NCBI GenBank assembly: GCA_014871385.1
Contig: CM026425.1
Location: 14,513,668 to 14,577,667, forward strand
Reading direction: 5' to 3'
Source: Ceratodon purpureus
Taxonomy: Eukaryota; Streptophyta; Bryopsida; Pseudoditrichales; Ditrichaceae
Length of the DNA: 64,000 bases
Under the pieces are notes generated by a model. It was not told where the DNA came from. It was given only the letters and a program-made list of their open reading frames with translations, and searched no databases. A program made the translations under genes and the position numbers. Of this stretch, positions 56,487 through 64,000 are shown piece by piece; within the stretch, counting starts at the first letter, position 1, and each line of letters starts with the position of its first letter.

Positions 56487-56549
56487 TAGCTTGTACGTGA
56501 GCGGAGAGCGGTGAGCGCAGATTTGGAGAGCGGAGAGCACAGAGTGGGG
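56487..56549 (+). repeat. Terminal GAGCGG repeats of MULE-R
   Basis: GTAGCTTGTACGT is followed by GAGCGGA, GAGCGGT, GAGCGCA, GATTTGG and GAGAGCGGAGAGC. The equivalent array in MULE-L is at 1841-1884 on the other strand. Confidence 0.55.
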
Positions 56550-56984
56550 GACAGAACCTAAAAATAGCAATTTTTTTACTAAAAATAAAATATAAAATTA
56601 GAAGATTCGAATATTCTCAGTATATTTTTGGAAAAATACTAATTTTAGTAATTTTTTTGACCCTATAACCGTGGAATAATTAGAGTGTTTTCATTGAATT
56701 TGTAGTTTGTTTTCTCTTTTTTTGATGATTAATTTCTCAACGTGCACCAATTACTATGCTCCAGCTCCTTCTTACTAGTTCAGGCATACAGTAATTCCCC
56801 TTATCTACTCAAATTTATATGCAAATTACCGCATAAAATGTATTGGTATTAAAGCTCTTAAGAGGGATACATTAACATTTAATATCGTAACATTTTCGTA
56901 ACATTGTTAGAAATCATCCGCCATGGTGTACATGGTTTATTTCTTTTATTCTTCATATTAACTTCCATTACTCTATCTATCTTT

Positions 56985-57265
56985 CCTTTCCTTTAATTCT
57001 CTTTCATTTTCTTTTCTCTTTCATTTTATTCTCTCTTTCATTTTATTTCTCCTTTCATTTTATTTTCTAGTTCCTTTTATTTTCTCTTTCATTTTTTTTT
57101 CTCTTTCATTTTATTTTCTCTTTCATTTTATTTTCTCTTTCATTTTATTCTCTCTTTCATTTTCTTCTCTCCTTCATTATAATTTCTTTTTCATTTTATT
57201 TTGTCTTTCATTTTATTTTCTCTTTCATTTTATTTTGTCTTTCATTTTATTCTCTCTTTCATTTT
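56985..57265 (+). repeat. Minisatellite, TCTCTTTCATTTTATTT-type unit, about 16 bp
   Basis: About 15 imperfect units of CTCTTTCATTTTATTT and variants (TTCTCTTTCATTT) run from 56985 to 57265, followed by T-rich DNA to 57370. There is no gene between 56690 and 57569. Confidence 0.75.
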
Positions 57266-57483
57266 CTTAGTCGCCTTCATATTATTTTCCACCTTAATAT
57301 TTTTTTTTGCTTTTTTTCCTTTTTGCTTTTATAATTTTTTTTTTATTTTTTTTAATACTTTTGAATTTTAAAAGCTAAATGACTTCTGCTCAACCCTCAT
57401 CCTTTTCCATTCAGTTGAGGAAGATGCAACTTTCAAATGAATGAATAGCCGATTTTCAAGGGCGCCAAGCATCTCCTTCACGG

Positions 57484-57494
57484 ATATTTAAGTT
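57484..57494 (+). promoter_or_regulatory. Core promoter (ATATTTAAGTT) of the MULE-R accessory ORF
   Basis: TATTTAAGT lies about 77 bp before the ATG at 57570, preceded by a block shared with MULE-L (TTCAAGGGCGCCAAGCATCT at 57456-57475). Confidence 0.55.
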
Positions 57495-57569
57495 AGGATT
57501 ATGGAATGTCTCTTCCTCTTTTCTGTTGGTGTTTTCTGAAGCTCTTTTCCGTACTGCGGGACAGCAGTT

Positions 57570-58022
57570 ATGGAAGACGTCAGAGATATTGTTGTTTCAC
57601 TTGCTGACGATGTTTGTCCATTTCAACCATATGTTGAGGTGGAGGACGAAGAAGAGGTGATGGCCAGCAGCCAAGGGCGTCCTTTAACAACGGATGTTGA
57701 CGTGCAACCGGATGTTAGAGCTGACCCTCCACGTTCAGAAAATTCGGATGATATCAGAGTGCTGGAGGAGGACGCAGATGTGCCTTTGCAACCCCATGCA
57801 TACTCCAAGGTTGGAAAGATCCCAAGGGGAACCTATTCCAGGGAATCAGTGAATCGGAGGCGGGGAGGTGGGCCATTGCTGAAACGTTCATACCAAAAAC
57901 ACTTGCCAAGTGTGGGACCGAAAGTGAACGCGAATGTAGTTTGTCATGTAGTACAGTCAGAGGTTCGCAATCCTGCTGATAGTGTAGTGGGCAACCCTAA
58001 ACGTGTTAGGGTCGAAGATTAG
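57570..58022 (+). CDS. MULE-associated accessory protein of unknown function, 150 aa
   Basis: ATG at 57570, stop TAG at 58020-58022. It is the paralogue of the ORF at 237-647. Shared blocks are an N-terminal PFQPYVEVE after a hydrophobic start (IVVSLADDV), an acidic middle (VLEEDADVP), LQPHAYSKVGKIPRGTYSRE at residues about 74-93, and GPLLKR. The C-terminal third is basic, ending NPKRVRVED. No known fold is evident. It is convergent with the transposase gene, whose stop is 255 bp away. The conserved central block is the best handle for finding relatives. Confidence 0.65.
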   Translation: MEDVRDIVVSLADDVCPFQPYVEVEDEEEVMASSQGRPLTTDVDVQPDVRADPPRSENSDDIRVLEEDADVPLQPHAYSKVGKIPRGTYSRESVNRRRGGGPLLKRSYQKHLPSVGPKVNANVVCHVVQSEVRNPADSVVGNPKRVRVED

Positions 58023-58276
58023 GACATCTAATAACAAGTATATGTTTGCTGTAATAAAGGGTACATGTCAGAGGATACGAGGTATATAGTGCACTTCTTC
58101 AAGATAGAATGTATTGAAATAGAATGCAATCAATGTGAACGACAAAGCCTTTAATATAATGAAAAAGTCAATACAGCTTCTGAATAGCTGACTTAGTACA
58201 TGGTATATTACTAAAATCATTCACTACGTGACAAATGGCCATTGTGGAAATGGCAGTTCTAAAGTAGGAGGGCTAC

Positions 58277-61200
58277 CTACTTCTTCGCCAAGGGGTGACG
58301 CAAGATTCCACTCTCTAGGAGAAGCTTGACCTCGTTGAAGCTAAAGGTAGGCGCATGGATGAAAAGCTCGGCCTCGGGATCACGGTTGCAGACCTTCAAG
58401 AGTATGTAGTATAGGTGCTTACAATACGTGAACTGAGTCCTGCCTTTGAACGTAGTCATCGTCTTCTTGAATGCTGGGCAAGTGCAACCAGGGTAAGAAC
58501 TGATGGTAATCTGGTACCGTGTGATGTGAGGAGCGACGCCCGAATCCAGCCCAATGATGCAACCGTGGCCCGGCTCAGGTATCATGGTGACGGAACGGAG
58601 GCGCGCTTTAAGAGATTCGGAGGAGCCCATGGAGAGTCGCTGCGCTTGATTGGGACGAGTGGCAGTGCGCTTCACCATCTTGCCGTCTCTCTTGCCTGGG
58701 TAGCGGTCAGCGTCTGCAGGGACTGGCACTGAGCTGAGATTTGCAGGAGGCGGGGCAGAGGAGAAGAGGCGTCTTGGGGAGACCGGTTTCTTCTGCGGAA
58801 GTTGAAAGCCCGCTGCTTCGAGGGCAAGAATCTCAGTCAGTTTTAGGTTAGTACCTAGTTTCACTGGCCAGACCTCAGGACTGGAGGGGAATTCCTGGTC
58901 CTTTGAGTAGTGTGCTACCCACTTGCGCTTAGAGCCTTTCACGCAGCGTTCAATATCGTCGGAGCAGAAGAAGAACTCAGTCTTCTCGACTAGGTTCCTA
59001 CGATAGTTAGTCCAGAGCCCAGTGTAGGTCGGTGCAGCTGTGTAAAGGGGCCCCCTGACGATTCTCTCAGTGCACTTCTTCTTCGTTTCAGCTCTTTGGG
59101 CCCAGCAGCACTTCGCAGAAAGTTTGTGAAGTCTGGAAATGTGCCACTCCTTCACGTCCACCTTGGTTTCTTCAACCGCGTTGACATGGCGAATGCCGCC
59201 CTTGTTCACAGGTGAAGGTAAAGGGGAATCAACTTCCTGGGAAGGAGGTTGCGTACATTGTACCTCGGTGTCGTGTTCTGAGTCGTCTTCCACAATGACG
59301 GGCATCTGCATAGGGCGAGCCCTGACGGCACGTCTTGGGCCTCTTGGGCGTGAGAAGTTGGTCTTATCCGGGCGATGAGACTCTTCGTCAGCTCCGATAA
59401 GGACGTCGGCTTTTCGCTTCTGTGAACCGAAGACTTCCGCTCCAGGCATGATAGGCTGACGGGTGCAGAACTCATCCGCGCCTGGCATATCGAGCATGGG
59501 CTTGTCGAGCAGTGTAGGATTTCCCCATTTCTTCGCGTTGCGTTCCGCCATCCGAAGCCTGAGTTCCTTCTTGGATGAACCCGTTCTGTCGACGTCACCT
59601 TTGAGGAACTGGTAGTAGTTGACAACCTGTAGAAAAGCCCGAACGAAATCGTCCACGGTAGCAACGTACAGGTCGTTCCCATTGTTTCCTGAAGCTTGGA
59701 GCCACTTGTTGTGAACTGTTTCGGCGAGGTTACAGGTGGGCATCTCTGTGAGTTCTTCTTTCGTGAATTTCTGCACGTTTGACAGTAGGTGCCGTTAGAT
59801 TCACGGATTAGACTTTTGTAGGTTAGGGCTAGGAAACCAGTATGAAAAAACATCAAAACAGAGTGCAGAGAGAATACCTCGGTCATGAATCCCCCCCACT
59901 GGCGGAAACGGTGGTGCCAGAATGACAGCCACTGATCGAGTTTGATGAGCCCGCTGTCGCCAACGACCCCGGTGGATGCCCACCATGCTCGCAACGCGTG
60001 GTACAGAGTTTCCGCCTCTGCCATGCTGGTCGCATTCTTGTACTGAGTGCACATCTTCTTGTGCTGTTCCCAGAGTTCTTCGGGGAAGTGCTTCTGCGTA
60101 TACGCCACCATGTTCTGAGTCCAGTGGAACAAGCACGACCGCTCCCGGTCCTCCATTGGGTCCTCTTTGTTGCCATTGCCGTAAAGGATCCGCACTGCAT
60201 TCCAATTGGCCTGTGCGTTATCCGCCATGAACCCCTTGAAGTTCGGCGCTGCAACGCCATTGATCTCCATGACCAGGTTCAGGTTTTTCCAGAAGACGAG
60301 CTGGGCCTCCGTGTCCTCGGACTGCATGTCGCAAGTGGCGATTGTCATCACGCGGCAGTATGTGGCGTCGTACACATGGCACGCCATCGTCGACCAATCT
60401 TTGACGCGTTTGACATGGTCGAACATGATCCATGCGTTCTCCAAATCGCCACCAGCTTGCATACGGCTGACCAAGTCGACACCACTGCCCGGCCCGACTT
60501 CCGACATCTTGAAGACAAAGACTTTGTCACGCATCGATCCCTGACCAGGAAACCTATTCTCCTGGACATACGCCCAGAGACTGTTACCACGGAGCTTGGT
60601 GATACCGTCCATGATTCCGTACCTTACGAATTTTTTGAAGGTGGCGACTTTGTTGCGGATGTTGGGCGACGCCATGTCTTTGCATCGATCCAGAACAGGA
60701 ACCAGCTCCTCCATCGTCAGTTTCCTCGGTGGTGCATCCTCGGGCTGTAGAAGGTAGCTCCCGATGAGGACTTTGCTCGCCTCCAAGACAACGGCGCTCT
60801 TCGTTGCTTTGTTGTTCATCTCTACCTGCTCTTCTATTAAGCTACTAATCTCTGCTTTAGAGTCTCTGTAGTCTCCTACTTTCACTGGATGATCATGTGT
60901 TCCTATGTGAATACACGCTCTAGTCTGATTCGGTTTGCCCACAACGTAATAAATCTTAGCCTCGCATGTAGCTACACATGATGGAGGTTCTTTACATACC
61001 TTGCACACAAGCGTGGAGTCAGATGGAGGAGGCTGGTCCATGACAAAAGCTTGCAGGGTACAGCCTTCGAACTCAGTCTCGTTAACCTCGAAGATCTTGG
61101 GAACACGCTTGAGGAAGTCACACTCAGTGTTGCTGCAGCGGAGCCATCTGACGCAGGTGGAACTTCGAAAAGAGAGTTCAAAGTCGTTTTTGATGTTTGT

Positions 61201-61956
61201 TGTGATGGTCTTGGTCCACAAGTGTCCGTCGTATCGTTTGTCCATTCCCTGCATTGACTTGGCGGCGAGCTTAGAGGATCCTGCAGCAGCAGGGGGCAAC
61301 TCAAAAAGAACCGGACCATCAAACTTCGCAGGCAAGTACTCAACTCTCTCGTGTCTAATAGTGGAATAGTCTATCTTCTTCAAAATGTTTTTGGACCCAC
61401 GCGTCTTAGCAATCTCTTTAAGGAGCGGAACAATGCTAACTGTGACCTGGGACAATGGAGGAGACACATTGGAAGGAGGAGCATCTGCGTGGACCTTAGG
61501 CACCAACTTGACGGGACTGACTTCGTCATCAGAAGAGAGAGATATGACGGTCGGAGGAGGTTTCTCTACATCTGAAGTCTCGGTACCAGGCTCGACTTTG
61601 ACTTTGACATCACGAGGTAAGGGAGTCTGAATTGTGCAAGTAGAAGAGCGACGGGGGGTGAGGATCTCAGTGGATGCAGCCATCAGAGAATCAGTAAGAC
61701 CGTAGACTCTATAGGATCCAGGGAGGAGTCTCCACTGCAACATGTTGTTCTCATCTCTCACTGAAGGTTGCCCGAGGGTGTGGGTAACCTCGGCAGTAAC
61801 GTCGTCAAAGATCTCCTCCTCTATACTGATGGAATCCTCACGAAAATGGAATCTGAGACTGAGGCGAAGAGAGGACACCGTAGCTAGACCATCGTCATCT
61901 ACGCGAAACCTAAGAGGGATGCCCATGCCTTGGGCGTACAGACAGACCATCCCCAT
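58277..61956 (-). CDS. MULE transposase with SWIM zinc finger, two exons
   Basis: The first in-frame ATG is 61954-61956; the frame is open upstream to 62034 but without ATG. Exon 1 is 59878-61956 and exon 2 is 58277-59770; the intron is GT-AG, phase 0, giving about 1190 aa. The N-terminal part is acidic and low-complexity. A Cys-rich DNA-binding region (CVRWLRCSNTECDFLK to LVCKVCKEPPSC) lies near 61160-60975. The MULE catalytic core follows, with an Asp in VYDATYCRVMTI, FMADNAQANWN, and a Cys/His HW motif (CLFHWTQNMV). SWIM, with CTCPAFKK and YCKHLYYIL (CxC...CxH), is near 58500-58410. No stop or shift is visible, so it may be active. Confidence 0.88.
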
Positions 61957-62059
61957 ATTCGCAGGCAACTCAGAGATACCAGAGGAAGAACGGAGAAGAG
62001 TGAGTGTACTAGCCAAGCTGTATCGCGAGAGCAAAGTGAGAGGAATGATGCGTCGCTGT

Positions 62060-62780
62060 TGATCATTTTATTCAAATTGGAATGTCCATGTGGACGACTA
62101 GGTAATGATTCATTCTGCTACGTAACGAATGTATGATTAAAGAGAGACGGCGCTAACTAATTATGATGTTGCTTTTTGCAGGCCCATAAATATGTAGTAA
62201 GATTTTTAGAATATTGCTTTGCGTATTTGAATCGTGGAGCAGGTTCTATTTTTTATGGGGTGTGATTGGATTAAAAAGAGCCGTCTATTCCTTCTGCATT
62301 TAAAACAATACATATATAGAATTTGAATTAATCATATTCATGCATTAGTTATATATTTATAGGACTAATGCACGCATATGATTTCTTCAAATTCTATATT
62401 TTATGCAGTGTTAGGGTTCCTCAATTTTTGCAGGTCTAAGTGTATCAGGTCAAGAATTTTAGAACTATACTTTGACAATTTGAATCGTGAAGCGGATTCT
62501 ATTTAACATGATGTATTATAAGATTAGAATGAGCCGTCATTTTAATTCTACATTTAAAAAAATGATTATAAAAAGGAGCATGATTAAAGTACTTGATATC
62601 AAATCTTTCAATTTAGAGTGCACTTAAATTTATTCCTTATAAATAAAGGTTGATATTTTAAATCTAGCTTCAATTAAAAATTGTTATTGATATTCTTAAT
62701 ATAAAGTGGGCAGACAATGTGTCAGTTGTTGAGATTGTATATCAACTTAGGGTTCTAGGAGAATAGTTGTAGGAAAGAGG
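62060..62780. other. AT-rich spacer with a diverged direct repeat and a hairpin
   Basis: 62190-62312 resembles 62445-62563 (for example TTTGAATCGTGGAGCAGGTTCTA versus TTTGAATCGTGAAGCGGATTCTA). Between them lies a large imperfect inverted repeat at 62315-62398. No gene. Confidence 0.6.
62315..62398. repeat. Imperfect palindrome, arms about 34 bp, loop about 15 bp
   Basis: TATAGAATTTGAA..AATCATAT.CATGCATTAG on the left pairs with CTAATGCA..CATATGATT..TTCAAATTCTATA on the right. It could fold as a hairpin on either strand, or be a small palindromic repeat. Confidence 0.7.
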
Positions 62781-62789
62781 TATTTAAGC
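62781..62789 (+). promoter_or_regulatory. TATTTAAG core promoter of the 62847 gene
   Basis: TATTTAAGC lies about 65 bp before the ATG at 62847, the same spacing class as in the two accessory ORFs. Confidence 0.5.
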
Positions 62790-62846
62790 AGGGAGAGGTT
62801 TTCATGAAAGTCTTTTTGTGAGAGAGTCCTTCCTTTGGTTAGACAC

Positions 62847-63828
62847 ATGAAGCAGAGTGGAGGGCCATCTCCCTCCACTTATGTTACTCCTAAACAGAGA
62901 AGGAAACCTGGCCGCACTGATTTTACAAATAGAAGAGCTAGAAAGAGGAGAGCATCACGTAAGCAGGTAGATTCTAAAAGGGACCATTTGAGTGCTCCCT
63001 TGAAACGGAGAGGAGGAGATCTGCCTGTAGCTTTGAAGTTTTGTAGCCTTCGCAAACTCATTCTCGACTCTATAGTAGAGGAGAAAGAGGAATTATTAGA
63101 GAACACGGACGTCGAGAATCACGAGCAGGAACAGGTTGTACATTTAAGTAGAGGAGCACGTGAGGCCATGACGGAAGAATTAGTCTTTAATTGTAGTCAG
63201 AAACTAGAGTCTCCGCAACCTTCTTTGACTTTCAATGAATTTTCGACAGGGGAGCCTGATTCTCAATCAGATCGGTATTTTAACTCCGATAAGGTTAGTA
63301 ATTGCCAACCGTCTACAATTACGCTGTTGTGAATTATATGTAAAAAACTATACTTTTGAAACGTTATTCTCTAAATAGTTTGATTCAATTGTATGAATGA
63401 AATGGTTTAAGAAATCGCCATTTTAATTTTTGTCTAATTTTTTATAGAGTGAGAAATGGATAAGGGAGGTGGGTGGATCGAGATTACTCTCACAAGGAGG
63501 AGACAGTTGCGAAAGTGAGCAGCTTAGGATTGTTGCGAGGCGGGTGAGGGAAGGGATTCTCCACGCTGGTGAAGGGGGCTTGGTGATGGCGGCACGGGAG
63601 GCAGGTGAGCTCGGGCTACGAGTGGAGGAGGGAGAGCTGGCTGGTGGAGGAGGCGAGGCCGAAATGGCTGCTGAGCAGCGAGGGATTGGGGAGCCCCAAG
63701 GACTTGGAGGGCTCAAACAGGGAGCTGGAGATGAGAGTGAGCACGCGGAGGGGTCCGATGGCAGAGAGGAGGACCCGATTGAGGACGACCTGGACGAAGA
63801 CGAGGTATCAGCCTCAACGAGCATTTAG
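62847..63828 (+). CDS. Unknown protein, two exons, about 275 aa
   Basis: ATG at 62847. Exon 1 is 62847-63293, ending AAG before GTTAGT; exon 2 is 63448-63828, after TTTATAG. Both are phase 0, and the joined frame stays open to TAG at 63826-63828. The N terminus is very basic (PKQRRKPGRTDF, RRARKRRASRKQ), suggesting nuclear location. The middle holds an acidic helix (IVEEKEELLENTDVENHEQEQ). Exon 2 is Gly/Glu/Ala-rich with an acidic C-terminal tail (DPIEDDLDEDEVSAS). I recognise no family. Exon 2 is GC-rich, unlike exon 1. It may be a third MULE-R gene, as the promoter box suggests, or an unrelated host gene. 63829-64000 holds nothing further. Confidence 0.5.
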
Positions 63829-64000
63829 TGTGTTTGGGGTTGAATCAATTTTGGGTTTATCAGTTCGTACGGGATTTAGTTGAGTAATGATGTCGTACGG
63901 CATTGATTAGGGTACTCGACAGTACAGACGAAATTGATTTCGGAATTCAGGATTCGGTATAGTTGGGTTTCCAGAATGAGGATTCGAATGTTTGCTGGGT

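Larger units (their letters stand above)
56487..64000 (+). mobile_element. MULE-like DNA transposon (MULE-R) with SWIM transposase; right end not found
   Basis: The left terminus starts GTAGCTTGTACGTGAGCGG and matches the MULE-L end in inverted orientation. It contains the accessory ORF (plus), the MULE transposase (minus) and, further right, a spliced gene with a similar TATTTAAG promoter. No inverted copy of the terminus is seen before 64000, so the element may extend beyond the window, or its far end may lack a long TIR. Whether the 62847 gene belongs to it is uncertain. Confidence 0.55.

Noticed and set aside
56985..57265. CRISPR-like array
   Set aside because: Units are short, contiguous and imperfect with no spacers; it is a minisatellite.
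59998..60750. 250-codon plus-strand ORF
   Set aside because: It is antisense to the MULE catalytic core, which has clear family motifs.

Overview
The window is nuclear DNA of a land plant. Supporting signs are spliced genes with plant-type GT-AG introns, plant tRNA-Met primer sites on Ty1/copia elements, a Tat/Athila-like Ty3/gypsy element with a TGGCGCC-type primer site, an En/Spm (CACTA) element with tnp2 and Transposase_24-type genes, a SWIM-type MULE, an LRR receptor kinase and a plant bHLH factor. The species cannot be fixed from the sequence; a non-seed plant is possible but unproven. Most of the window is nested transposons. Only the bHLH gene looks like an undamaged host gene.

Layout, left to right. 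1-1884 is the end of a MULE-like element (MULE-L) lying inverted, with an accessory ORF on the minus strand. It abuts 1885-6463, a Ty1/copia element on the minus strand that has lost its 3' end and has two in-frame stops. This copia sits in a kinase-domain intron of an LRR receptor kinase on the minus strand, whose pieces lie at 6532-10320 and 42651-43489. Between those pieces, inside an intron, sits a 32.3-kb CACTA transposon (10324-42647) with perfect TIRs and a TCT target duplication.

The CACTA element carries a tnp2 gene (minus) and a TNPA/Transposase_24-like gene (plus), divergently transcribed. It also carries two apparently captured host-type segments with introns: a small three-exon BRCT-domain gene (14699-15426) and the C-terminal end of the splicing factor PRP8 (12951-14530, frameshifted). 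A 12.9-kb gypsy element (16652-29550), with 3517-bp LTRs and a GCCAT target duplication, has inserted in the last tnp2 coding exon. Its LTRs contain a long ORF of their own, and its gag and pol are separated by a single in-frame UGA followed by CGG.

43490-47053 is a second, decayed copia (minus) with a 736-bp TIR element inserted in its pol. 47054-54198 is AT-rich and holds another copy of that TIR element and two copies of an older TIR family (a third lies inside the CACTA). 54199-56220 is a four-exon bHLH-ACT transcription factor resembling the AMS group. A second MULE of the same family (MULE-R) begins at about 56487. It carries the paralogous accessory ORF (57570-58022), an intact-looking two-exon SWIM-domain MULE transposase (58277-61956, minus), and a spliced gene of unknown function (62847-63828). 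Its right end is not seen.

Relative order of insertion from nesting: copia-1 and CACTA both into the kinase gene; MULE-L into or against copia-1; gypsy into CACTA; the TIR element into copia-2. The best candidates for undescribed biology are the MULE accessory protein family, the gypsy element with an LTR-embedded ORF and a UGA-CGG gag/pol junction, the CACTA cargo (BRCT gene plus a PRP8 JAB domain bearing a JAMM-like motif), and the TIR element with 4-bp target duplications.
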